From the NCBI GenBank assembly GCA_032718475.1, contig JAUCBJ010004124.1:62001-126000 (forward strand): DNA of 64,000 nt. The letters are read 5' to 3'. Shown here one piece after another: positions 10,651 to 23,478 of the stretch. The first letter of the stretch is position 1. Each line of letters begins with the position of its first letter. A program made the position numbers and the translations under genes. Under the pieces are notes generated by a model. It saw only the letters and a list, made by a program, of their open reading frames with translations, was not told where the DNA came from and did not search any database. Source of the stretch: Nemertoderma westbladi. Taxonomy: Eukaryota; Xenacoelomorpha; Nemertodermatida; Nemertodermatidae.

Positions 10651-13600
10651 ATGTCTGATACTAAGCAGAACCTGTCAGACAGTTTATTAGATGTAACTAT
10701 CTGCGACTCAGATAGAGGCGTAGAACCGTCTAGTCGTAAGTTCAGTTCACCTCCCACTGTGAGGAAAGTCATCCCTCCAGTAGTAATAAAAGAACCTAGG
10801 CTGGTTCAACATCGTAGGTCTATCATAGGCACTCGAGCTCAGGTCAAACGGGACCAAGAAGCAGCGGAACAGCAACAACCCGCGAGCCAAGAACTTACTC
10901 CTCAACGGCCCGATAGCTCCAGTAGTGAAGATACGGTAGAACTGACACCCGAACGCGGAGCAAGGATGACGGATGAGGTTTATTCGGATCCCCTTCTCAT
11001 CCTTCCTGCAGCCGTACTCACTAGGTTATTGATCGCTGTGGAAGAACACCAGATCGATTGGGCGAGAAGTCAGCGTTCAACTAGAGATAGTTATGCGGGA
11101 TACACGAGTGAAGAACTGAAGTCTATTGTCGAGTCGCAATGGAACTTCCCCGGACCCGGACTCCCGTTTGATTTATCAGAAGCTGCCTTGGAAGACATAC
11201 ACCGGATGGGAGTAGCCAAGGAAACCATCGATCCAGCTGTGTGGAAGAGGTCCGCAGCCGGATACGCACAGGGATTCTTCAGCTCTATAGAGAGATTAAA
11301 AGAACAACTGTTTCATCAACCTCAAGGACCTCAAGAGCAGGGATTGCTGCTTTATCAAGTTAGAGAAAGAATTCTACGAATCAGGCTAATCTTATCGGCC
11401 TTTGAGGAGGCTTCTAAACGAAGACAAGACACGTCGTTGCGAGTCGCCGTAAAGACTTGGTTTCAAAGGGTGAATCTCCAGGTTCAAGGAACAGCTCAGT
11501 GGAAAGCTCAGCTGGAGGAGCGATCAACCCATGGAGAATCAACAGACGCTACTTATTCCCAAGTGGAAAGTGAAGCGATGGCAGAGAAGCCGCATAAGAG
11601 GGATGCCATTGACATCTATCTGTCGGACTATCAACGTTTTTTAGGTGATGACGAATTGAGGAGAAGGTTAGATGGACTTAGCCCTAATAGCGAAGGAACC
11701 AAGCTTGTGTTGGATGCCATCGATGTGGAAATGAGGGCTGCGAACCAGGCTAAATTCGATGAACAACTCCGCATCGTTAGAGAACAAGAAGAACAAGTAA
11801 GGAAAAAACGTATAGAAGACAGAAAGGCAGCAGCAAAAGCAGAGGCAGAGGCAAAAGCGGCAGCGGCAGAGGCAAAAGCGGCAGCGGTGGCGGAAGCAGA
11901 ACGGAGAGCGGCTGAAGAGATCGCCCAACTGGAGTTGGAAAATCTTCAAGAGAAGCAAGACGACTTCAGTAAACAGTTAACAGCTAGTAATATGCAGATG
12001 ATGAATCGATCTACTCCCAAAAGACAGGGATATACATCATCTGAAGAAGGCGATACCACCGATACTGAAGGCAAAGGAAATAGATCTCGTCTAAGCAGAC
12101 GTAAAAGAACATTCCACCATCAGAAATTGCCTGATTTGCCTCCAGCTGTTAGAAGGCAACTAAATAACACCAACTTAGGTAGTACAGAGCCCACAGACCA
12201 AATAATTAAAATAGAAAGACTCCCTACTATAGTAGATGAGCCTGAAATAATTAGGCCTGTTCTTGAAATCACCCCTTCGGTGATAGACACACCTGTACTC
12301 CCTGAAGCCACCTCTAAATTCCCTCTACATAGCACTAAGCTACCTGTGCCCAGTAGAACTGCCCAGGAGACAGTTCAGGTCCTGGACCCCGAGCGAAATA
12401 TTCATAATTTGTCGCCCGTTGTCCCTCGTCCGCCCGCTACAACGTTGGCGACTCCCGCTTCGGCGGTCGAATGGGTGGACGAGAAACGGCGGGGGATGGA
12501 TATCCTGCTCGGGCAGATGCAGGAGACTGTCCAGCAATTCAAGGGCACAGTAAGGGAAAGTAGGCTAGAGTTGCAAGAAGTGCAGCAAAGTATCGCGCTA
12601 GAACGAGATAAATTAGTAAATACGCAAAAGGGTATACCACCACCCTCTGTAACAATGTGTCAACCTGTTAGGTCTGAAGTATCTCATGTGCAAGGTGTGG
12701 AGCCTACACGCATATATACTGCTAGCGAAGTAGAAACTCCTATAGTAAACCCTATTAAGGGTAATTATAGACCTGTTGATAATGACATTCCCTATAGACC
12801 TGATCATAATCCGCGAAATTTATATACCGATAGCTCGATATTAAATAACACGATGGCCCAAGAAAGTTTTACGCGTCAAATGGCTAGAACCGAAGCCCGG
12901 CAAGCGGTAAAGGTGGGAGAGATCGTCAAATTCAATGGAGATGAGATGAAATGGTTACCTTTTAATGAATATTACAAAGATAACATACAGAATTCTGTAC
13001 TATCTAATGGAGAAAAACTTAGATACCTCATCGAGTGCTTGGAAGGATCTCCCAAGTTAATGGCGTTAAAGTTTATTGGACATCCAGACGGATTAAGACA
13101 AGTTTGGGATACACTAAACATCAGGTATGGTAATAGGAATAATATCGCTGGGTACTTGTATGCAAAATTAGTAGCGCCCCGAAAGTTTATTAGTAGCGGG
13201 ATTATCGAGTTTTCCGATGAGATCCAGGAGATCTGCAGACAATTAGATTGGCTAGGTAAGTCTCATGAGTATCAGAACACTATGGTTATTAGAGCAGTGG
13301 CTTCTACTTTACCGAAAGGTGGAGTAGGTACACGCTGGGATAAGAAAGTGTTATATATGATGGAACAACAACGACGAGACCCTACCATGGCTGATCTCAT
13401 GTCATTCCTAGATGGAGAAGTGAAATTACAGCTCCTGAAACTGTCTAGGGAGAAGACACCGGAAAACAAGGTAAGTGAAAAACCCGTCTCTAGGAGAAAG
13501 GTAACACCAGTGTGTTATACAGACGACGGCGAAAGCCAGACTTCTCAAGGAGAAGATAGCGGGAAAGACACTGATAGATCTTATTACGTAAATAAAATTC

Positions 13601-16600
13601 CTAAAGATCAGGTGAGTAAATTCAAGTCTCGATCAAATGACAGGAGAGAACAGGTAAGAAAAACTCCTCCCACGTCTCCCAAGAGAATTCCGGTGAGAAA
13701 GCCCGAAGAAAGGGCAAGTGTACACAATGTGACTCAAAATAAGGTAAGTAACATCAAACCGAAATGTGCGCTGTGTGACGGGACCCACCGTTTGAATATG
13801 TGTGATGAATTCCTGAAGAAGTCATTAACGGAGAGACGCGAAGTCATGTGGGATAAGCGGTTATGTTATAATTGCCTCAGACAAGGACACCAACGGCGTA
13901 CCTGTTTCTCTGACATAAGGTGTGCAAAGTGTGGTGCGAAACATCATATCTTGTTGCACGCTGAATTCGATCGAAATAGTCCGAATCAGGTAAGTGATTC
14001 CGAGCTACATGTCCAATTCAGTGATGTGAACGACACTGATCAATCTGAGATGGAAGGATTCTATACAGACGAGTTCTCCGACGAAAACGAATCCTGTTAC
14101 ATGATAAATACCGCAGTGTATCGAGCACTCACCTATGAAAAGGATACAGACAACGACTTCACTCTAACTACTTCTGAACGACAACCATCTTGGAAAGAGC
14201 CATCTTCCAATGTAGGGATCCGAGAGTTTCCTGTGGTGCAGGTAAGGGTTCACGGACCTAAACGGAGTTATGTATTGAACGCCCTCCTGGACTCCGGCAG
14301 CACAGGAACATTCATCGATAAAGAGCTAGCCGAAGATATATTTGCTGGACAACCCAAGTTCCGAACCAAGCTAAATATGTCAGGCATTATGCAAGTTTGG
14401 AAATCTACAATCACAGCAGATTATTATGTAGGAGCGTTGTCCACCCCCCAGGACGAACTAGGAGAACATAGCATAAGGTCAGTGAAAATGGTGGCTATAA
14501 GGAACTTCGCTACTACTCAAGCAGACCTTTATAATTGGGACGAGGATGAGAGCATCCAACATCTTAACATACCTCGATTCCAGACTGATTATCCTGGAGT
14601 GCAAATACTCATCGGTCAAAACGCGCATGAGGCGCTGGAGACATTAGAGAAACGGCCTGCTCAACCGCAGCCCCTACAGACCTATGCGGTAAGAACTAGA
14701 GTTGGTTGGTACTTTACTGGCCCTTCCCGTAGAACACTCAGAGAAAGACTACCGCAAGAGAGAGTCTGCCAGGTGAGTGAATGGGAAGATGATGCTAGTG
14801 AGGGAGACGATTCAACTGAGGGAATTCCATACTCCTCAGATAACGACGACGTTCACCAGCTTTTTGATGAGGAGAATACCATCGATCTCCTTAAGGAAAA
14901 CGAGGCTTGGCAAAACCAAGTGAACTTATGTCAACTTCTCTATCCATCTGAACGAGAAGCTTACAACGACGAGTTAAATGACGTCATTGAGCGTTGCAAT
15001 GCCAAGACTCGAGATGAACATGCAGTACGATTCTTTACGCAAGAGGCGGTAGAGCCCAATTCCTACGATAAAGCCTTGTCGGTGGAAGAGGAAAGGGCCA
15101 AGCAGATCCAAGAGACAACTACACGTTTCCTCAAAGATCAAGGAAGGTACGAAGTCGGTTTACCTTTTCGCAAGAGAGAACCGAAGTTCATCAATAACAG
15201 ACCTTTGGCGGAAAAAAGAATCGCGCAACTCCATCGACGCCTTACGGCTAATTCTTCAGCTAAAGCAATGTATCAAACACAGCTGGAGAAATTTATTAGT
15301 AAGGGATACGCGGAGAGAGTACCGGAAGAAACACCTGTGACTGAAAGAACGTATTACTTAACTCACCATTACGTTCCTAAACCCGGTAAGCCACATGAAG
15401 TGAGAGTAGTGTTTGATGGCTCCGCTCTTTACATGGGTCAATCCCTTAACTCTGAATTGTTACCCGGACCCAACTTGCTTCAATCTTTGTTGGGAATTCT
15501 TTTAAGATTGAGACAATATTCGATTGCTTTCGCCTCCGATATAGAAGGCATGTTCTTACAAGTCAAGGTGCTAGATAGGGATCGAGATAGTCTACGATTT
15601 CTGTGGTGGCCCGAAGGAGATCTCAACCAGAAACCGGTGGAGTACTGGATGACCATCCAGGCCTTCGGGATAATCTCAAGCCCTTCCAACGCCTGTTCGG
15701 TAGTGCGTACCACTGCAGAGGACAACAGAGAGGCCTTCTCTAAGGAAGTGATCGACAACATCAAGAGAGACATATATATGGACGACAATCTGAAGTCCCT
15801 TCCATCAGTTGAGGAAGCCATTGAGGTCGCTAAAGGAACGGTAGAGTGCTTAAAAAGAGGTGGGTTTCGATTAACGAAATTCACCAGCAACTCCCGTGAG
15901 TTTCTGGAGTCGATCCCTGCGGAGGATCAAGGAGAGAAAGATCTCGATTTGATCAAGGATGATCTGCCAGAAACCAAGACACTCGGCTTGAAATGGGACA
16001 CAGAGCGAGATATCCTGTTTTTTCAGCTAAAACAGAGAGATAATGCAGTTCGAACCAAACGGATTTGCTTAAGTATATTGAGCACTTATTTCGATCCATT
16101 GGGATTTATTAGCCCAGTTATATTGATTGCTCGTAGTTTGGTACAACAAATGTGGCTTGAAAACCACTCATGGGACGATCCACTTAAGGGAGAATTATTG
16201 AAGAAGTGGATGAAATGGGAAGATTCTCTGCCAGCTATCGAGGATTTTATAATTTCCCGTTCATATTTTGGTCATGTTCTCCCTACGTATTCCTATCAAC
16301 TCCATGTGTTTGGAGACGCCAGCGATATGGGAATAGGTATAGTAGCCTATCTAAGGGTGGAAACTCCGGATGGAATCAAAGTCGCCTTGGTTACTTCTAA
16401 GGCATTAATCAACAACAAGTTGAAAGTTCCTCGAGCGGAGTTAAAAGCGGCTCTATACGCTACAGCCATCGGCCGGAATGTAACCGAACAGATTGACTAT
16501 CCATTAGAGAAAACTGTCTATTGGACCGACGCTTTACTCGTGTTAGAGTATATAACCAATGAAGTCTGTCAGTTCAGCGTCTTCGTTACCAACAGAGTAG

Positions 16601-18661
16601 CCATCATACTTAGTCGCACGACGATGGACCAATGGAGACATTGCCCCGGAACAATTAATCCAGCAGACATCGCGTCCCGAGGAGCGACTCCAAAGGAATT
16701 GGTAAATACTCCCGAATGGTTAGGAGGACCCGACTTTCTCTACAGGGAAGAAGAAGAATGGCCTCCTCATCTCACAACAGCAGAGATCAGACAGGCCAAG
16801 GGAGCGGAGAAAGTTAAACCCAAAACTCGAGCGAGTAAATCGAAGTTGTTTAAACCTGCGGTTGATCTATCTGTATTATTTACTTCCGGAGAGGATGCTT
16901 TGGATCAGAAACCCACCGCCACGACTAAAGAAGTCTTGGAAATCCGTGACAAGGATTGGAAATCTGGAATACCAGATATTTCGCAAGGACTCTCACCTCT
17001 CTTGCAGAGAGCGATACGTCACTACAGTTCCTGGAATCGGCTCTGTAAAGCTGTCACCTATCTGAAACGATGTTTTCATCATCGTTACTCCGGGACAAAG
17101 ACCCATAGTGATGATGCTCCATCAACATCTGCACGAGTCCATGTTGTTAAAGATCTTCCACAATACAAGGTATCCGACAGGTTTCTAAAGGAGAAGATCA
17201 GCTACCAGGAGCATGATGAAACCAACAAACAGATGCTGAGACTCCTACAATGCTATGAGGATTCCGATAAGTATTTCCTGTTATTAAGAAATCCACAGAT
17301 GCGCTTAAGGGATCGCTTCTCTAGTACCATGATAGATGGGTTAATAGGTGTTGGAGGTAGACTGACCAACGCCCCATTATCCTTTGACACTAAGTTTCCC
17401 ATCCTCATTAGAAATCTTGACATACAAATCAAGATAATTGTAGATGTTCATAGCAAACTGTACCATGCTGGTAGAGAACGAGTTCTGAGCGAAATTCGAA
17501 CTCGCTACTATTTTTATAAACCCCGTAGGGCTCTGAACCAAGTTCTTAGGAACTGCATACCCTGTAGGAAAGCATTCAGTAGGCCTTTGACACAGCGAGA
17601 GGCAGAATTACCTAGGGAAAGAGTAAGCTTCTACGAACCACCCTTTACTAATACCGGTGTGGATTTTTTTTGGCCCTATTGAAGTATATCGTGCCCGGAC
17701 TATAGTCAAGAGATGGTGTGTCATCTTCGTTTGTATGACTTGTAGAGCTATCCATCTCGATATGGTAAACGATCTATCCACCAACAGCTTCGTGTTGAGT
17801 TTACGACGACAGATCGCTCGCTTCGGAACCAGTAACACGATGAGATCGGATAAGGGAACGAACTTCATTGGCGCCAACAACGAAATTCAAGCTTACGTAA
17901 AGGACTGGAACAAAAGACAGGTGGACGATCAGCTAAGGATAACAGCGTCTAGCTGGACCTTCAACGCCGCCGACGCCCCTTGGTGGGGAGGAAGTTGGGA
18001 GAGATTGATTAGGAGCGTGAAGACTGCGTTCCACTTTATTGTGCCTTGTCGCGCTTATCTCACCGACGAACTATTGCGGACGTTAATGGAGGAAATCGCC
18101 GCCTATCTCAACGAATGACCGCTTATGCCAGTCTCTTCAAATCCTGATTCCCTGGAAGCGCTAACACCCGCGCACTTTCTACTGAAGAAACCCGTAGCCA
18201 TGCTCCCACGATCGGAGATCACAGACGGAGACGAGTACTGCCGTCGAACCTGGCAACTTATGCAGTTGCTATCCCGTCGTTTCGCTGACCATTTCGAGAA
18301 ACATTACCTGCCCACTCTACAACTTCGAACTAAGTGGTTTGCGCAGCAAGAAAACGTCAGCGCTGGAGACATGGTGCTTATTGTGGACCCCGATCTCCCA
18401 CGTAAGCGATGGCAAACAGGACGTATCATCGAGACGCATATCTCGAGCGATGGTTTGGTGCGATCAGTAGAGCTCGTCGTCATGCGGCGGAACTTTAAGA
18501 AACCAGGGATAGTCTTTGAGACTCAACAGCTCAATCGCCCAGTGGGACGTTTATGTTTACTGGAAAGAGACAGAGAGCTCTCCGGAAACTATGGAAGGCA
18601 AGAAACTCTTCCCACGACCACTTCCCTAATCCAACCGACATCTAGGGACTCCCCAACTTGA
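10651..18661 (+). pseudogene. Gag-Pol polyprotein, BEL/Pao type, copy Y (two lesions)
   Basis: One frame is open for 2,343 codons from ATG 10,651 (context aacatgtct) to 17,682. Approximate residues: N-terminal extension 1-750 with an alanine-rich coiled coil near 390-450; DUF1759-like region 750-910; zinc knuckles 1,039-1,100; protease with D-S-G-S-T-G near 1,213; RT with IYMDDN near 1,709; RNase H with Asp, Glu and Asp near 1,888, 1,929 and 1,957; integrase His/Cys finger 2,264-2,307. A run of eight T (17,664-17,671) has one base more than X and shifts the frame inside the integrase core. The protein continues at 17,657-18,118, with the second catalytic Asp in RSDKGTNF and the Glu in SWERLIRSV. 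A TGA replaces an Arg codon at about 18,117. The DUF5641-like tail follows to 18,661. Full length would be about 2,670 codons in a single frame. The T-run lesion could be a sequencing error. Confidence 0.9.
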
Positions 18662-20304
18662 TATCGTTCGTAGTGGGCGTGTGACTCTATTATTTTATAT
18701 TATTTTATATTTATGTATGTATTACTATGTAATTTTATTATAATCGTTTTATTTAATTTAGTAGAATATTATTTAGCGATTATTTTGTAGAATAGTGCAA
18801 TATATTCGTGTTTATTACATACGTAATTACTTATATTATATTTAGTGAGACGGCGAAGAAATAATTATTTTTCTCTTTCCTTACTGTCCGTATTATATTA
18901 TAAATACGTAACTACAGTAAGATGAAATGTCCGTACTTATTAAAGTACAATAAAGCCACTACTATATTTAAGTATTATTGGTAGGCAGAGTATTAGGAAT
19001 GCAAAGTTCAGATCCTCGTGTCTCGGCTAAACCAAGCTCTGGGTAGACCTTGGAAACGACTTGCCTCTTCACACTGACATTGCTTCGTGCGATATTGCTC
19101 TCATACCGTATATTAAATAATACATATAGTAGCGTGATGTCCCTTTAACAGTAGCGTATAACGCAAAATAAATCTGTTAAACCCTTTGACCATCTGTAAT
19201 TCTAGTCGATTAAGATATCGCGGCACCCACCGATATACTTGAAAGACAAATTCTAGAATCAGTGGTTAACGTCCCCAGACAAGTTCTGGAATAAATCGGT
19301 GCCCATCTCAAATATTAATTATTTAATATTTGCAAATCTAATAAATCAAAATCTGTAAAATTCAGATCCTTCAACAATTCTAGTCAATTAAGATATCGTA
19401 GCATTTACCGATATTCTTAAAAAAGACAATTGTCATAGAATTAAGGATCTTGTGTCCCTAGACATGTTCTAGAATCAAAATATGTCCATTTAATTATCAA
19501 ATAATAAAATTTCAGGGAATAAATTTAAATTCATGCCTTTTAATGAATTTAATAAATTGCCATTTTTACGCAATTTATAACATTCCCAAAATTCCATTAA
19601 TTAATAGATCAAGGGAGCGGAGATTTATCTTATTATGCATATGAGTGTGCGAAAGTCTCCCAAACATAGTCAATAGCCGATAAAATTCATAAAGTCATGT
19701 ATAGAACAGAACATTGACTATTAAAGAATTACTATTAAATAACATCCCAGATCTGTATGCATTGGAATTACCCTAATTCTACCGCTAGCTTTGCATAATG
19801 TCACCATAGCAACAACCACGCTAGAATTAGAATGGAGTTCAAAGAACAATAGAAAGCTTGTCCCATTGAATAGCATAGGGAATAAATAGCGCACTACTAG
19901 TATCCAAGGATACATAATAATACAGTGACATTCTGGAAGGCATTGACTAACGGACAAATGGCCCGAATGTGCTTAGTTGTGACCAGTTGTGTGGTATTTG
20001 TGAGTTTATAGGTGAATGTTACTGCTAAAGTGTGTTTACCGTAGCTAGTCGCAATCGTAAAAGTAACCTAACTCTCCAAGGAATACCTGAAGTACATCTA
20101 AGCCTTTGGGACGGACAGTTGAGTGACTTGTGCTGGTTATCGTTGTCGTTGTACGGCTACGTCGTTGGCGAAAGTATAGCGACAGCGGTACATCGGCGCT
20201 GAGAATCTCATACTGTCCGGGGGCAAGGGAGAAATAGGCAGCGACGCCCGCTCGCCTAACAATATATAAACTCATTATAATATTGGTGAACTCGTATAGC
20301 AGAT
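18662..20304 (+). other. Conserved spacer between Gag-Pol and ORF2, copy Y
   Basis: 1.64 kb without an open frame, clearly aligned over its length with 28,587-30,303 of X. It contains two related units about 178 bases apart (from 19,199 and 19,377) sharing attctagtc(g/a)attaagatatcg and a cagacaagttctgga or agacatgttctag end. A GC-richer, possibly structured stretch lies just before ORF2 (about 20,100-20,265). tatagcag ends two bases before the ORF2 start codon and resembles a 3' splice site. This spacer may hold an internal promoter, splice signal or internal ribosome entry, which is inference. Confidence 0.65.
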
Positions 20305-23300
20305 ATGACTGAATTAATAGAAGATGATCTTGGTATCAGGGAGAGATATACTCTACCTTTACAAGCGTTTGTCGATAACTTGATACGCGGCGACGCTGAT
20401 CCAACTACTACGGAGGACGATGGTCGTTATATCGAACCGCCAATGTCCCAGGAGCAACTTACGCGTGAATTGGACTATAGAAAATTCACTGCTCGCTATA
20501 CACATCGTAATGGTACGTATATGGACTTCTTGACCACTGGTCATCCTATTGATTTACACGACACCGACGATGTCGATACCGAAAGGGAAATGGTTTTATT
20601 TAAATATCATACCCAGCGGAGTCGAAACGATAAATCGAGAATAGAACACGAGAACTCTATTCGAAATCAACTCGAAGGATAGAACGTGGAAGAAAGTTGA
20701 TGCGAACAAATAAAGGAGAACCACTGGAGAAAAGACATGGGTTAATGTCCAGGGTCCATAATGTAAATAGTTTTCCCCGGGGCACGGGTGCTCGCGGGCG
20801 GTCTCCTTCGGGAGGCTGTAACTTTCCCTTCCTTCATCGTTTTCCTGTAATTATTGTGATCAGTGTCACAATTAAAAGGCAGGAATGAATGATGATGTGA
20901 CGGAAAACACATCCATTGTGGTATCTTATGGATACTATCGTATATCCTCCCTCCTCACTACTCCTCTTACCCTCTTATATGTTGTTACTAAAGATACGAC
21001 ATATTTCATCCCACCTTCTCTTCCAACGTGCTCGGAGCTTCGGGAAACGAGCACTAAACCTCCCATCCTTTACTGTTCATCTGGATGCTAATATTGGTGT
21101 CCGCACCTCCTGTCCATGTCATATTCTGTTGATATTTATGATATCAACCTCCACCCCCTTACCGTTTATTTGTATGCTAATATTGGTGTCCGCACCTCCT
21201 GTCCATGTCATATTCTGTTGATATTTATGATATCAACTTCCACCCTCTCGTTCTTGATTTGATAATCAACCACTTCCTAATTTCCTCAAGTCCACAACCG
21301 TGAAACAAGGACTGAAAGGACACGAGGATAGTTTGTGAACAACTTGTACCATTATGTGTCATAAATCTGGTTGTTCACCTCCCTTAATGATTGGGGATAT
21401 AAATCTTATGTAGAGCAACTGAGGCAAACATATCCTTGAACTGGTTGTTCCCTCATCACACTGGGGATAAATTCAGTTGGAGATAGTCCTCGAATGTAAC
21501 AATCCTCCTACTGAGATCGTATTTCGGAATATTTCTGAATACGACATAGGTCTTCCCCTGCTCTTTACCACTACCATCACTGTCACTGTCGGAAAACATA
21601 TTGGGCATACAACAGGAATATGGAGAACATTCCATACCCTTTCGTTGATACTCAGCTGATTGCTCCTTGGGCCGAAGGCCGAGGTTTCTTTCGCACTATG
21701 TATGCCAATACACCCAGCGACATTACTAAAGTACAACGGACGTCCATCGGACATCTTGCCTTTCAAGAATATGGATGGAATTTCAAAGTTGGAAATCCTA
21801 CCAATTACCAGCAGGTATATGGAGATCATTACTCCCGTTTATATTTTGACGGACCATTAACTGCGCCTGGTGCAGTATATAGCTTTATGAGTGTTCCACT
21901 TCGCCCTTCCTTAGCTATATACACGATCTTTGAAAACGCAGCACTTGCCGGTTGGCTAGCCGATGTGTGCAGTCGTACCATACGCGCTCACCCGTTAATA
22001 CTTGGAACTAAACTCGCCAAGTTGGACGAACACAATAAGTTCATACGTTTCGAATGTTTCCGGCGCTTTCTGACTCCGTTCCGTAACGTCGATAGTCAGT
22101 TCAAGGACCGCGCGCTGACCAAGCTCAGTCTTAGAGACTCAGCTGCGGAGAAACTGAGTAGCGCTGGATTTGCCGTCTTTCAAGACGTTTGTATACAGAA
22201 CCTACATTCATCCGTTATACAAAGACCCCGAATATCTACAGGTTATTCTGTCGTGGAAATACAGACAGTGGGTCCACTTACGGAAACCGACGCACCCACT
22301 TCGTCTATACAACTGGAGGATGAACCAGTGTGCTTGGAATCAGAAGCGATTCAGCCTACAACTTCCCGGAGCAGTGACAATGATTATGTCATAGAGTGGT
22401 ATCAAGGTCCACAGCGTCTCACAGCGTACGATTATCGACACGCCAACTACGTTTCTCGAAAACGTTGTCGATTATGCGCATCGAGAGACCACTTCACTCC
22501 TCTAGACTCGAGCGTACCTTGTTCCTATTTCCTCGAACAACCGATGATGGAAATATATTGTGCTTATTGCCGGCTTAATAACTCTCATATATTTGCCGTC
22601 TGCCCACAAATTATGACTCAATGTCACTACTGTCAATTTAAAGGACATGAAAGTTACAATTGTCCCTTTAATCGCGATTTAGAGAGCGTAGACGAGATGA
22701 TCACCCTGCGATACATCCGAGCTTGGGAAGCGAACGCCGATTTACATTGCGAATCCCGACATCGCTATTACCCTGGACGAGCTTACGAGGGAGTTTACGC
22801 GTTCCATCCTTTTCTATTCGCGTCGATTGAACAGAAAACACGCGTACCAAGTTACGAGTTAATGAAGCGTGTTGGTGAGTGTATTTCCACCAAGTTTGTC
22901 AGGAAATACCTTAGAAACGTTAACCCTAATGATATAACCACATATCACCTGATCAATTTTATCCGTCAGGACCCTGAGTATGGCGACATCTTTGTGAACT
23001 CGCATCCTGAACTACAGGAAATATCTCGGCGACCATATGAATATCGAACCCGAGAACGCGAGCTGGAGAGAACCATTAAACCGAGAAAGTTCCTCACCAC
23101 TCACGGCCCACCCACCGCTAGTGTCCAGACGACCCGACCCGTCAAGGACCCGTAGGAGCTGCTGTCTTGAGACGCGCTCTAAAGGCCGTTAGACCTCACT
23201 CCACTGAGGTTGATATTAATCAACCAGGTACTTCGACCGGCGGGTATACCGATCGTAACCCTGCACCTTCTGATGCAATTATATTGCACCCTTCGCCTAG

Positions 23301-23400
23301 GAGCTACAGCCCTCCTCGTAAAGTGGCTCGCCCCAAAGAGAAAATGACTCTTGCTAGCTTTAAAAAACTGCGTAAACGCCGTCCGCGCAAGAAAGACTAA
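20305..23400 (+). pseudogene. ORF2, zinc-knuckle protein of unknown function, copy Y (badly damaged)
   Basis: Begins like X's ORF2 (MTELIEDDLGIRERYTL). A codon change gives a stop at about 20,682. Soon after (about 20,705-21,618) an unrelated segment replaces the equivalent of roughly 2 kb of X's ORF2. Homology resumes at 21,620 (MENIPYPFVDTQLIAPW) and runs 511 codons. This part retains the 250-base region deleted from X. It also has three Cys/His clusters in a row: C-x2-C-x4-H-x9-C, C-x2-C-x5-H-x4-C and the retroviral form C-x2-C-x4-H-x4-C (about 22,470-22,665). A five-base duplication near 23,135 shifts the frame; the last 78 codons, ending in a Lys/Arg-rich tail, are open at 23,167-23,400. 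No signal peptide or membrane segment is visible. Confidence 0.75.
20705..21618. other. Foreign segment replacing the middle of Y's ORF2
   Basis: No similarity to X's ORF2 or to other parts of the window. It holds a tandem duplication with an 89-base period (first copy from 21,085, second from 21,174; core ctaatattggtgtccgcacc) and two looser repeats containing ctggttgtt and ggggata(t)aaat near 21,368-21,470. I see no domain. It may be a filled deletion or another inserted element whose ends I cannot define. Confidence 0.55.
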
Positions 23401-23470
23401 CTGTTTAGAATATTTATGTATATTAGAAATTGTGATTTTGTATATTTTATAGACTTAAATCCCATTTTCT

Positions 23471-23478
23471 GGGAGCGG
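23471..23478 (+). promoter_or_regulatory. Polypurine tract of copy Y
   Basis: gggagcgg directly before the TG of LTR C, identical to the sites before LTR A and LTR D. Confidence 0.75.

Noticed and set aside
5267-14340. Simple tandem duplication of leader plus gag (5,267-9,812 and 9,813-14,340)
   Set aside because: Explains the left part, but not why X's pol resumes right after LTR C at 24,660, nor the matching target duplications of LTR B and D. Nesting of Y in X with a left-side deletion accounts for all of it.
20305-23400. ORF2 as an envelope gene
   Set aside because: Position fits, but no signal peptide, membrane anchor or cysteine-rich ectodomain pattern is visible; zinc knuckles and a basic tail argue for an intracellular nucleic-acid-binding protein.
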